Source of the DNA: Pogonophryne albipinna
Taxonomy: Eukaryota; Chordata; Actinopteri; Perciformes; Artedidraconidae
Reading direction: 5' to 3'
Assembly (NCBI GenBank): GCA_028583405.1
Contig: CM053243.1
Span: 50,913,826 to 50,977,825, forward strand
DNA length: 64,000 nucleotides
Under the pieces are notes generated by a model. The model ran no database searches and was not told the origin of the DNA. It saw only the letters and a list, made by a program, of their open reading frames with translations. The stretch's first letter is position 1. The number at the start of each line of letters is the position of its first letter. Of the stretch, positions 14,311 through 26,027 are shown one piece after another. A program made the translations under genes and the position numbers.

Positions 14311-15398
14311 TCCAGATAGTGGGCGTATATCGAATGACGGCACTTCCAGGTACATTTGGAAGAAACCAGCGCTGGAAGAAACCACATGCCCCTTTCAAAT
14401 TATTGAATAAAGTCATTGTTAATTAGTTTAATTAAAGGGAACTGATGGTAACTTTCAAAAATGTTGTCGTCATGTTGCTTACTTTTAACAATATTTCAGC
14501 AACGACAGATGAGAACTTTGTGAAAAGAAATATATTTACTTTGTAAAAGCTGTAGAGGGAAACAATATTTAAAAAGTAAATATCAACATATTTGCAGTAA
14601 AATTATGTACATTTAAACAGGATGGAAAGATATATACTAAATATATGTTTGCAAAGATCATGAAAGTGAGTGCACCTAAAATAGTAAACCTGAAAATCTT
14701 TTGAAAAACAAAGATCTATCAGCAAAAGAGAGGAAAATGCTATACATTTGCAACAAGAAATGGTAGACCGCATAGAGGGGGGGTCCTCTGGGTTGGAGCG
14801 CCCAATGAGAGTTGGGACCTTGGGTTCATGGCACCCGTGCATTTGGCAAAGCCTTTTATTAAATCATTACAAGATTATAGAAACACGGTTATGTCTCTGT
14901 GCCAGTGAACGATTCACTTTGGCAAAAAAGGGAAAGTAGAAGTAGCTGCACGTTAAACTTGAAATACAGCAATGATTTGTGGTACACAGATTCCTACTTT
15001 TCAAACTCGGTTTCTGACAGAGGAACACTTTGTCATGGTAAAGATCACACTTTGACTGCTGCATGAACAAATATACTTCATATTTACTTTATTCACAATT
15101 GTATAACACAAATTAGAGTGAAAGCCATCAAATAACTTCAGTAATAACATACGATTTGATTTGTTAAGTGTTATGTGCAAGATTAGTTATTAGTACAATC
15201 CAACACATCGAAGCAAAATTCTCCAAGGTGTAATTCAGCAAGGGTTTACGCACGCACAGTTGTACATATTTTAAACTCAAGAACATGTATACAGTCGCCA
15301 GTGAATCAGGACTAGGAACACAGTTATGCAAATATGTCCATCACAGATTCCCAAAGCAGGCAGGTGCTCAGGCAGCATCAGACCATCATCACAGGCTT
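14311..15398 (-). other. Probable vps11 3' UTR and short intergenic stretch
   Basis: This follows the vps11 stop codon on the minus strand. AATAAA signals on that strand occur at 15088-15093 and 14855-14860, so the transcript probably ends between about 14.8 and 15.1 kb. No other gene is visible. Confidence 0.5.
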
Positions 15399-18300
15399 CT
15401 AGCTGTTTCTCTTGGTCTGGATGAGAAGGTCTCTCTGCAGGTTGACTTCCAGACTTCCGACAGTTTTGCTGCCAGGTGGGTCGGTGACCAGAGTCAGTTT
15501 GTTAAACACACCTCGACCAAAATAGTCAGCCACGACAGAGAAACCATCATTAGAGCTGCGTAACTGAAATCAAAGGAAAAGACAAAATAAGTGCATTGCA
15601 TTGTGGTCCACTGCTGAAATGAGAGATGATCCAATCAATCTGCCAACCAAACCGGCCGCTCATCAGTGTCACATATATGATTTTATGCCACGTGTGTTAA
15701 TGATAAAAGCAAAGGCTAATTGCCAAGTCAGACTTTTAAAAGTATGCTAATAAACCTGCAATTGGTGCATTTCTAGCTTTAATCTAATCAAAGTATGACC
15801 TACTGAGTAAATTAGGTTTTTACATTTTGAGAATCATGAGGAATTAAAGGAGTCATACAAAATTAAACGAAGGGAATTACTATATTTTCTAATTCTCAAA
15901 AACAATAACTATCTATTTAATGATTGAACGCCAACTTGTATTGTTGCTGTTTGGAGCTGAGGTTGCGTACCTGTTTGTTGAAGTGCTCGTGCAAGTCGCG
16001 TTTCTGGTCCTGGGCCCGCAGCATGTCCATGACTTTGCGGTTCTCAGGAGTGCATGTCGGGCACTCGGCCTCACTCTCAGCGTAGCTTTCGAAGCAGTGT
16101 TGGTGGAAGGAGTGGCTGCACAGGAAGTGGACAGACGGCAGCTCCAGTGGGCTGTTGCACATATTACATTTGGTCTTCTGGAATATCTTAGCACTGTGTA
16201 GAAATATAGGGGTAAAGATTTAAAGTCATATTGGGGTTACAGGGTGACCCTAGGTCACACAAGAACAAGTTGTTTGCCAGCCCCCCATCACCAGCTGTGC
16301 CCCCACACCGACTTGAAGAATATCATGATTTAGTGTAAGGGTTGGGTCAGGGTTGTTCATGGAAAATACATCCTTTATGTGCCCTACCTGGTTTTGAGTT
16401 CCTGGATCTCGGAGCGAAGGTGACCCGTTTCCTCGCGGTATTGGTGAATTTTACGTTCGTCGTCCTCTATCTGCTGGCTTTCCCTCTGCAGCTTATTGAT
16501 GAGGTAGTCCTTGATGACGGAGAGAGTAGCTGTCGAGTTGTGTGCCAGGGTTTGCACCACTAAAGAAGCATAGAAATCATGGATGTAATGCTCTGTGATC
16601 AACATCCAAACCAGCGTGCAATAAAAATGTCAGCTCACCAAGTAATGGGGGCATCAGGTTGTTTTGGTCAATGTGATGAAGGACTTCACTGATGTAGGCC
16701 TTGCAGTCTTCTTCTTTTCTGGCAAAATATCCCAACGCCTGCTCCCAAAGGCAGCCCTCTTGCTCCCCATAGCGCTTACAAGCCTCTACCACTTTTCCAT
16801 ACTCCTCATTCTGCATGTGGTAGTGCATAATTTGCTGGTACCTGCAAGCAATTGCAAATCATGTCCTATTTATCCACAGCCATGGCACTTAACATCCCTC
16901 TGGCCAGGGGGTGGAGACAGAATACAGAAAGTTAACCAGAGAGAAGATTTTTGGATCAGTTGAGGGGATGCTTTGAAGTATGTGGGGCATCTTTTCTAAA
17001 ACTGTGCCTAGTATTCACATGAAAAGGTAGCGTACTGATACACCCCGTCAGTGAAACGCCCCTTTGTAATATGTATACTGACTGCATGAAGATGATCATA
17101 GAAAACGCAGGCAAATTAATTACACACAGCGATACATTTTAGTTCTTGATGGGGAGGTGGAGACAAGTATATTGTTTGGTCTACTCTACACCAACAACAT
17201 TGGATGACTAATAAACATAAAAGGTGTGACACTGCACCCCGTCTCATGAGAAACCGTCTGTGCAAAATGCACCGGAGGACTCCTATAACGTCATTTCTCT
17301 ATCCAATGAATGATTGGTTCAAACTTTGTTCTCAAAAACGATTTCTATTTATTTGGTGCTGAATGTGGCAGCTGTCACTCTGCTGTGTGTTCATACAAAT
17401 CCAGATACTTACAGTTTGCCCTTCTCATAAAGGTAGAGGACGCCTTCTTTGAAGTTGTGCATCTGACAGAGGACCAGAGCCTTGTCAAACACCGTGTTGT
17501 CACTCCTCAGCAGAGACACAGCCTCCCCCTGCAGGACCTTCTTTCTCTGCAAAACATATTGCAATAACAGTAAGGTTTACCAGTTAAATACAATGTCTGC
17601 AAAGACAGCAATCTGTGTACAGCAAACTGTACTCTGAAAGCATTATGCAATAAGGCTCACCGCAGGGTCCTGTTCGTGTGCCCAGTCTTGTAAACGTAGC
17701 TCCAGCAGTGTGTCGTACACACCCTGGGGAGAACGGGGGTCCACCTCGATCATGTGCTCAAGGAAGGCTTTCAGCTCGCGGGGGTTGTTGGCAAAAATTG
17801 GGATAAATTCCTCCGAGTTGGCCTTAAACCAAAACAATGTGGACAGACATTTATAAGTATATGTCTGACATTATTCGATCACTGCTAATTTCAGGAGCAC
17901 ATAAAACTATAAAAAAATAATAAAACAGAGGCACTGAAACCTGACCTTGTTGGCTCGACCTCTGCCCAGGCTCTCCCTCTCTGCTGAATCTCCGCTGGGT
18001 TGGTAGTTGGTGCAGAGCCCCTTCAGGAGCAGCGTGGTACCTTCAGGAACATGGTGCATCAGCGTTTTGCCGTAACGCTTCATGTTGCTCTCAGCTTGTT
18101 CGAAAGGCAGGCGTCCAATATAACGCAGCCCTTCCTGATAGTTCTGGGTTTAGAAGGGAAACAGTAAAGCTCTTTTAAGACATGGAACATTGCTGGTTTT
18201 CTCCATCTGTTCAACTCAGGCTGTTTGTAATTCAGACAGGGAAGGAGACAGAGAGAGATTCAGATGCTGCTGCTTGTTTTAGAAGTGGCAGGACAAACTG

Positions 18301-21300
18301 CACCTCTTGTTTAAACCCGTGTTCTCACAGGCTGTATGTGAACAGTTTGCTGGATATTAAGTTATTCATCCATGCCGTTAGCATAAATGCAGATTGAAAA
18401 TATAGTATCTGTTTTTGATGCTGCTGTTTATATGGATACCTGTGCCAATCAGTGGAGTTGCAGTTTAGAGTTGTTCACATGTTTTACCTTGAGGTCCTCT
18501 AGCTGGATCTTCAGGTACCACTCATGGTGCGTGTGTTTCTCAGCCAGGAACACAGCGTGGCTGTGGTAGCCGGCCTGACGGAGAACCTTGATGGCGATCT
18601 CCACATCAAAATGGACCTCACTTTCACTGCTCTGTTTAAAACCAGAGCAGAAGGATAATGATGTTAGTATGACAGCCATTAGTGACCTGCTGCAAACTGT
18701 TTTGGAGTGTTACTCAAGGACATTGGTTCTCTTAGCAAAGAAGCAGTTAGATGTTTCTGTTCAAGTCACTTAACTTACATTTGTATTCATCACCAAAACC
18801 TACATTCTAAGCTGCTGAGTCACTGCTGAGTCACCTTAATGAACTCCTCCAGCTTGGAGCTGTCCTTCAGCTTGGTGTAGCAGTTGAGCAGCAGGGTGGT
18901 GTGATCTGCATTGGCCAGGGACTGCCTGTGCAGGGCTTGCAGATATGCGGTCAGGTTATGGATCCTCTGTGCATCAAGGAATTTCCTGATGACGTACGAT
19001 GGCTCCAGTTTGCCAATAGTACTGTGGGTAATACAGTGATTCTCACCATCGTTAACACTGCTACATGGTTAAACCAATGCTCAAAGAAGAATTAGACACG
19101 GCACACATCACAGTCCAATATAATACAACAGCCCTGGCACTTGTTAATAATGCAGTTACCGGATGTACTGCTGGATGGCCCCGTCATGGTCTCCCTTCAG
19201 GTACAGGTGATCCCCGTACTGCCTGAAGATCTCCGACAGCCCGTCACTGTCCAGGTGTTGGCTCTTAGCCAGGTTAATAGCCATCACAAACAGGTTCTTC
19301 TTAAACAGCATCTTAAAAGAAAACAACAAGGATGGGACAACCTCGCTACCTGATCCACAGTATAAGTCACTGAGTGGATTTTTCACGAGTGTTACTTATA
19401 CAAGTCATGAATGATCCAGTACAGGAGGCGCCCTCTGGACTCACCTCCAGTTTGGTCTGTGTGTCTTTCTCCTGAAGAACAAACATTTTTCCATCTCTGG
19501 TCAGGATGTAGAAGGAGCCCCACTCTGCCACCACATCAATGACATCATCAAAAGAGGCAGTGTAGGCGATGAACTTGTTGTCCAGGTCATAGATGGTCAG
19601 AAGCTGCTTGTCTGATGGAGAGCTCTCCCTGCTGCTAAACTCTGGCCTGAGGAGAAAAGTACACCGTTAACAGTCTCAAAGGAAACACTGACACTTTGTC
19701 GTATCTGCTGCATGAAAAAGTTTATTAAATTGGTAAGTATGTTTCCAAAGATGTTCTATTTCCTAGGGTTACACCTCTGAACAGGAAAGCCTTGAAATAG
19801 ACACATCTGTAGGATATCTTACATTCAATTAAACTGATGTGACCATCTACATTGACATTAACATTAGTTAACTTGTCAATGAACTCTCTCCACCATCACT
19901 TCATCCCCTGTATTCAGTGTTGTCCTCACTTGTTGGGGGACTTTGCGTCCCTGATGAGTAGAAACAGATATCCACGGTGCCAGTGGGCCAAAAGCTTGTT
20001 TCCATCAAAAGCAAAGCAGGGCCCTCGCTCATCTGGCTGGTACAGGTACACACACTCATCTCCAGCCACGATGAACTGGGAGTCCTGGGAGGGGTCCGCC
20101 AGGGAGGAGCAGCGCAGCGCACAGCCGTGGGTGTCCAACTCCACTTTAGGATACTCCTTGATGGACAGGGTGTAGCACTGAGCGCAGTGAGACAAGAAGC
20201 ACATGGGAGGTTAGAACAGCAGTCATGGAAAAGCCTCAGTTACGGACTGTCCACACGGCGGCGTGCGTTGCCCGTTCACTTTGAATGGGGTGACGTCATG
20301 CTTCGCCGAACTGCATTGTGGGAGCGTGGCTCGCTGCAAAAGTTGAGCAATGTTCAACTTTTGAAGCCTTGGCAGAAGTGTCAGCCAATCGAATCATATG
20401 CCAGTACAAGCTCTAGCCAATCAAACCGCTGCTTGTGTGTCAGGGGCGGGAGATTCATGTGATTGGTTGTTGGTCGAGTTTCAGACACGCCCGCCGGCAA
20501 GCTTCAACGCACGCCGCTGTGTGGACGGGCCGTAAAAGGATTGAATGTATAAAAGGCTAACATGATACATCTTTATAAAACGTGTTAATTGTGATTTAAA
20601 AAAGGGAACTTATTGTTACATCTAGTTTTATATAATAAACAATTAAAGCGTATAGAAACTAGTTTACCAATAGTTCCATCAGGAGAGCTAACTGTCGCAC
20701 AAAAACACGGTAATGATTTTTCATTTTTAGGTCTGAAGATGTTCGAATTATTAAGATCAGGGATCGAGTCCTTCCTCCTTTCTATTTATTTGACGCCACA
20801 ACACATACGTATCAACATCAAATGTGAGAAAACTGATTGAGGAAAATCACACCTTTATTTGGTTTTCTTGATAACTTGCTGGAAAAACTGACAAATGATA
20901 GTTCAGCTTAAAGCTCCAGAAGAATTGAGAGATGTCTTGTGTGGGAGTGAGCAGACTTACATGGACTTTCTCCAGAGTGGAAACAAACAGATGTGTGACC
21001 TTTGCCGCTTGGCGGAAAGCAAGGCCTGTGATGGGGCTGGTTCCCTCGTGCAGAGTCAGAGTTTTGCTGTGGCGATCTCTGGTAATATCGCCTTTGGTCA
21101 AAACCACACTGCCATCTGTGAAGCCTGTCAAACAACACAACAGCCTTTAGAAACTGGGATGAGATTACATCAGTTAGCCAAGCAGTGATTAATGGCACAA
21201 ATACACCAAACATTTCTGTGTGTCTTACCAATAGCCATGAAGTTGAGGTTTTCATGTACACTGAGGCAAGACACTTCAGTGGGTTTGTTTCCAGGAATTG

Positions 21301-22621
21301 CAGGGAAAATCCTTGTGCACAGAGGATTTCCACTGTCTCTCTTTTCAAGGTTCCAGACCTTTATCTGAAAAACAAGTACCAATCAAATTAAATGGAGGTT
21401 GAAGGGACTCACTGACAAATAATTGTTCTGTGATGTGGGCTTATCTGCTCACTCACCAGAGGGTTTATTCCATGTTCATCCTGTCCCACTGACACCAGGA
21501 TGCTGTGCTGCTTCAGCTGGTAGAGGTGCATGACCCGCAACTTGTAGGCCTGAAAAGACGTTAACTGCAGGGAGCGGGTCAAAAGCCAGATCTTGCCATC
21601 CATATGTAAGATAGTGTAGGTTAAGGGTGATTTTGTACAGTTGTAGCAAGAAATGATATCATCTGGGCTATATGCCATGTATGGCAGTTCCAGAGTGCTT
21701 ATTCCTGTTGAACTTTTGGGATATGGGAACCAAAGCTGGACTGTCAGTCACTGAACAGTAAATCGTTAAAACATTGTCCTTTCAATATTTAGCACAACAA
21801 CCATTTATTTAATGTAGTATTTTGGCAAGATCCTGTTCAATACAATACTTTAAGCTACAGCTCTGAAAAAAATTAAGAGACCACTCCACACTGTTCTTCA
21901 ATCTCTACATGTATGGCAGCCATTCCACTCCAGTGTCTGTTGAATTCCAACACAGAGAAATGTTGTCAGTAGTTTATAGAATAAAAATAAAAACATTTTC
22001 ATTTTACTCAAACACTATAAATATTAAAACCAGATAAACTGAAATGCTGCAGTGGTCTTCATTTTTTCCCGAGCTGTATGTTGCAGTGCTCTTAAAATAC
22101 AACAGGCTATGCATGCTGCCTTAATGTTCAAACACTAGCTTGTGAAGTCATGATGCAGCCTCACCATGATTAATACATTAAGCACTCAGGATACAGATGT
22201 TTCAAAGCAGAACCTTATATATGAATTAAAGTCTTCCTTAAACGTTAGCATTGGGTGTTTTTAGCCGGAGCATATCCACACTTTATTAAACAATTTTTAA
22301 AGTGTGTGGTAACAATAATACCATCAGCAGGAAGCGTTCAGTCTGTTGCTCATTGTTTCAATTTACTGTGAAGGTACACTTTATTTCCAACATCACCTCT
22401 CCTGTTCTCTTCTGTTTGCTGAGTCTGGGCTATTATCAGCTGTCAGCTAACAGCATTAGCATTAGCTGCTGAAGGATATCTCCCAGAACAACATGGCCCC
22501 GGCCCGAGTCGCACGCACACACACCGGCAGGAAGAGAAAAGTGTTTCCCGTTATCCGCAGGGTCTTTCACCGTGTCTTTATCAAAGAACACAAATTTCCT
22601 CCACTGTAAGAATGATGCCAT
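15399..22621 (-). CDS. vps11: VPS11, core subunit of HOPS and CORVET tethering complexes
   Basis: VPS11 is a scaffold and RING-finger subunit of the class C core that tethers endosomes and lysosomes before fusion. Sixteen exons: 22480-22621, 21457-21605, 21229-21364, 20961-21124, 19930-20177, 19445-19646, 19160-19311, 18835-19021, 18488-18631, 17946-18143, 17661-17822, 17413-17546, 16639-16841, 16388-16559, 15971-16193, 15399-15563. They sum to 2781 bases, or 926 residues plus stop, close to the mammalian protein (about 940). The start is MASFLQWRKFVFFDKD. An N-terminal beta-propeller region (VWNLEKRDSGNPLCTRIFP) is followed by an alpha-solenoid. A RING-H2 finger near residues 807-845 (CNMC, FLCSHSFHQHC, CPTC) precedes the C-terminal DYFGRGVFNKLTLVTDPP. 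Intron 1 is U12-type; all others are GT-AG. It looks intact. Confidence 0.97.
20240..20535. mobile_element. Short inverted-repeat element in vps11 intron 4
   Basis: The ends TTACGGACTGTCCACACGGC and GCTGTGTGGACGGGCCGTAA are inverted repeats of about 31 bases with few mismatches. The element is under 300 bases, has no reading frame, and is probably a Harbinger-like MITE. The TSD is unclear because the ends merge into TTA/TAA. Confidence 0.75.
21606..22479 (-). other. vps11: U12-type AT-AC intron (vps11 intron 1)
   Basis: On the minus strand the intron begins ATATCCTT, the canonical U12 5' splice site, and ends TTAC. A branch-point-like CCCTTAACC lies about 14 bases before the end. No GT-AG choice keeps the frame, whereas this one joins GGA G to AT ATG GAT GGC to give GDMDGKIW, as expected for VPS11. 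Confidence 0.85.
21858..22076. mobile_element. 219-bp Tc1/mariner-like MITE in vps11 intron 1
   Basis: The inverted ends CAGCTCTGAAAAAAATTAAG and a CAGTGGTCTTC...CCCGAGCTG right end are flanked by TA on each side. It has no reading frame. Confidence 0.75.
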
Positions 22622-22659
22622 TTTGTTAGCCTTAGAAAATTAGCTCTAAACGGAGCGTT

Positions 22660-22685
22660 GTCATGTGACACAAAAGTCACGTGGG
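22660..22685 (-). promoter_or_regulatory. Paired CLEAR-like E-boxes upstream of vps11
   Basis: GTCATGTGAC (22660-22669) and GTCACGTGGG (22676-22685) lie 39 and 55 bases upstream of the vps11 ATG. The CLEAR motif bound by TFEB/TFE3 is GTCACGTGAC, so each differs from it by one or two bases. Lysosomal tethering genes are known TFEB targets. Confidence 0.5.
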
Positions 22686-22972
22686 CTTCCCAGTTGCGAG
22701 CGACGGACCCTATGATCATGATGAGCTGCGGCTCGCCTCGAAAATAGACGAGAATAGCCGATTGCAGTCGAGGGAGGTCTCAAAAAGCTCGCCTGAAGTC
22801 AGACAGCTCGGAGTCGGCTTGACTCTGATTCTTCGTTGCAGATGAAGTGGATGCAATAGAAACCCCACAATTATTATATCACTACAAATGAATGACTCGA
22901 GTGTCTGTTCATTTTAAAACAAATCAATACAAGAGGGGTTGAATCCTACATGTAAAAGACAGAACCACTAAT
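22686..22972. other. vps11 upstream region, no further feature
   Basis: Moderately GC-rich, no CpG-dense block or exon is recognised. It probably includes the vps11 promoter. Confidence 0.4.
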
Positions 22973-23432
22973 TAGTGATGGCGAGATGAAGCCTTATGAA
23001 GCGTTGAAGCTTTCCAGCCAATTGGTTCGCAAAAGGGTTCATCTCATGAGGCTTCATCATGGGCTTCATTTGAACACAAACCCCCTGTTGGTCAAAGTTT
23101 GTAAAACAGGCAGATTGGACATCTCAACAGTGTGCTCTATCTCATACCGAGTTCCCATTGAGTAAAGCCTTAGAATAACTCTAAACAACGAACATAAACT
23201 CACATTTTCATGTTAACAATATTGTATTTATTCCAGTTTAATGATTGTGATTGAAAAGCCTAAGGAGGCTGGTAAACATTGCAAAGAGGGATTTGTATTC
23301 CTTAATAATATTCGTAAACTTAACCATGTTGTAGCCTGAGAAAGGCTAAACCATATCAAAGAATACATTTATTAACTACATTATCTCATTTAGCTGTTGC
23401 TTTTATAAACAAAAAACACGTATTGAACATGC

Positions 23433-23485
23433 GTTGAATCAGGGACCCTGCCGTCGTGAGCCATCTGCTTTCCAGCTGAGCCACA
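23433..23485 (-). other. tRNA-like stretch with pol III A and B box resemblance
   Basis: On the minus strand TGGCTCAGCTGG (23472-23483) fits a tRNA A box, and GGTCCCTGATTCAAC (23433-23447) weakly resembles a B box. Spacing is roughly tRNA-like, but no cloverleaf closes properly. It is probably a tRNA relic carried by hAT element A. Confidence 0.25.
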
Positions 23486-24049
23486 GCACACACACTGAAT
23501 TCATCTGAAAACACTTTATACCATTTATTCCTGTATGTATTCATGTTTTTATTCCTACATTTATTTATGCTTTTATTTATTTATACTTATGACATGTTCC
23601 GACCTCTATATGAGTGAGGGTCTGAGCTCTCTTAATTCCATCGTGTCACCGGGCACGGGTACAGGTCAGGAGGCGTAATATCGTTCTTATTATACATCCA
23701 TGGGCAGGGGCGCCGTAAGGGGGTGAAAAGTTAGGATGATTCTAAGGGCCCGTGACTGACAGGGGCCCCAAAAAAATTTAGAACATTAAGAAAAAAATGT
23801 TAAGTAACCTTTCATCAATTATTAATAATTAACATGAATATAACGTCATATTGATGATGTACTCACTAAACTTATGATTAATTTAACTTATTTTCTTCCA
23901 AAAGTTAATTATCCAAAGCATCGAACACCCCCCTCTATTTACATGTAATGGTTTGGTCCTGCCTCCAAACGCTGTGCAGCACCGGCCCTTTCTAGCAGAG
24001 AGACGAGTGAGAGCATGTGAGGAGGGATGCTAGTACTTACGTGTGAACG

Positions 24050-24178
24050 ATGTCTCAACGACTAACAAAGTCAGGCTTTCAAGAAAGAAAAGAAAGGAGA
24101 GAAAGACAAGAGAGAGGGACTAAAGGGCGACAGTATGTCACCCAGTTTTTCCAAAGAAAAGGTGGGTGTGGTCCATGA
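24050..24178 (+). pseudogene. Short basic frame, probable transposase N-terminus
   Basis: A 42-codon frame starts MSQRLTKSGF and contains ERKERRERQERG and QYVTQFFQRK. Lys/Arg/Glu-rich starts followed by a TQFF-type motif are common at the N-terminus of hAT (ZMYM-like) transposases. It stops at TGA 24176-24178. The inverted copy near 2264 keeps only the first codons. Confidence 0.4.
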
Positions 24179-24249
24179 GTGGTGGAAATTAGTCTGTTAG
24201 CTAAGCGTAGTCCATTGTAAATAATAATTGTAATGTTTTGCTGACATTA

Positions 24250-24632
24250 AAGGTGGGGTAGGTACGTTTGAGAAACCGGCTCGAGATACACTTTTTGTTA
24301 TATTCCATGGAATGTTCTTAACATCCCGATAGCAATGAATATCTTAAGTGCTTTGACAAAAAATCCATACAAAAAAATTCATCTGTGGAAGCCGTGGCGC
24401 TGTAAAAAGCACGACCAATCATCTGAGCCGGCCCGGCTAAAATAACTGGATAGCCTACCTGCCTGTCAGCCTTCCATCTGTGCACAAACTTATCTTGTGT
24501 CCTCATTGGTCATGTGCGCGTTTGTGTGTGTTGGAGGAGGGGCTCTGTAAGGAAGTGGCAGATTTTTTCCGGCTGTGTATTTTCAAATTCTAGCGCACTC
24601 GAGCTGGTTTCTCAAACTTACCTACCCCACCT
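24250..24632 (+). mobile_element. Short copy of the AAGGTGGGGTAGG inverted-repeat family
   Basis: The left end AAGGTGGGGTAGGTA with GAAACCGGCTCGAG is mirrored by CTCGAGCTGGTTTCTC and TACCTACCCCACCT. A TA precedes it, and TAA follows after loss of one T. About 383 bases, with no frame. Confidence 0.85.
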
Positions 24633-24900
24633 AAGTACTGTTAATATCTTCACAGAAAATGCTGAGGTTTTTCATTTCACTCCTCTTTTAGCTGACATTT
24701 AATAAATGCAGGTACATTTTTAGCAGCTATTCATACTAAATCAGTTGTCCCTCCCCCTGGTGCCAGGACCAACAGATCCATCTTTTGGCTCCGCAGCCCT
24801 GTCCCCCCATAAGGCTTTGCAGTCTTGGAATGCTGTCCATTGAAAGCCAGTTGGCTAGAAAGCTGGACTTCAAGGACTTGATCAGTGACTTTGCCTGTAA

Positions 24901-26027
24901 TGCGGCTTTCACACCAGCGCTTTTCCCTTTCTAGCTCCGAGCTAGAGCTTTTCTGGTTCAGCTCCGGTTTCCCTTTTCTGCTCCCGCTCTGTTCACACCG
25001 CCCAGCACCCGACTGGTGCTGCCGCTGCTGCGTCATGACGTCACCGTTTACATCGCTGATTTGCTCCCCAACGGCGTTATGGCGCTCACAACAACATCAA
25101 CAACGGGGAACTGCGTCGGGTCGATGGTCGTGTTGCTTTTAATCACACGAAGCCAGATTAAATTAAATAACGACTTCTCCAACCTTATGCTTTTCTCCAG
25201 AGTGCCGTGGTTCATTGTTTATTAATGTGTTTCTGCGGCATTTACCGACCGCTGCAGTATTGGCTGCTCTTCCACGGGAGTTTATTCTCCCGTTAGCTCC
25301 CGGTTAGCTCACACTGCAGCGGCCGCTCCAAAGTATTCACTGTCCGACTCACACAAGCAGCTGATACATATCCCCAGTTGCCCTTAAGTGAATGTGTGTC
25401 AGTCTGAATTGACGCTGTTTGGCATCACAACGCTGTTATGAAAGTTTCTCTGGTATAAAATGGGTGATGTTAGCATAGCAACCGAAGCTAAACTGACTAC
25501 TTGCTATTGCTATCCTATTGTGGCATAAACTGTTTTCTACAGGCACATTTTACCGGCGTATTTTTATTATGATTCTACTTGTGATAGTCGGACACGACAA
25601 CCTGTGCAGCCCATGTATTGATTCCATCCGATAGCTGGTATAATACAAAACAAAACGTCTGCCTCTCTCCACAATGATCAATAACAGTGAACGGATGGTC
25701 AAAGTAAGGTACAAATAAACAGAATCACACGAAGCCTGGTTAGTGTTGCCTGACTTTATAAAGTGTGTTTATAAGCACTACTGCTTGTAGGCAGGCATGA
25801 CAGTCGACCCATGTTCAGGGGAGGTGGGTTTAGTTTCCTGCACGCCTCGACGTAAGAGAGACGTTAGCGACGCCACCTCTTAGCTCCGAAGCTCTTGCCT
25901 CTCTAGACCGACAATTTTTTGGAGCTGGAAGTGAACCGGATTCCGGAGCTAAGAGGCGACGCCGCTGCGGTGTGAACAGGAAAAACCGGCTCTTTTCAGG
26001 CTCCAGCTCGTTGGTGTGAAAGGGGCA
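24901..26027. mobile_element. PIF/Harbinger-like element, 1127 bp, in hAT element B
   Basis: The ends TGCGGCTTTCACACCAGCG and GTTGGTGTGAAAGGGGCA are inverted repeats. The flanking triplets are TAA (24898-24900) and TCA (26028-26030), a TWA-type duplication with one mutation. The other hAT copy has the empty site CTGTAAGAAGG (reverse complement around 474), proving insertion. No transposase frame is visible. Confidence 0.85.
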
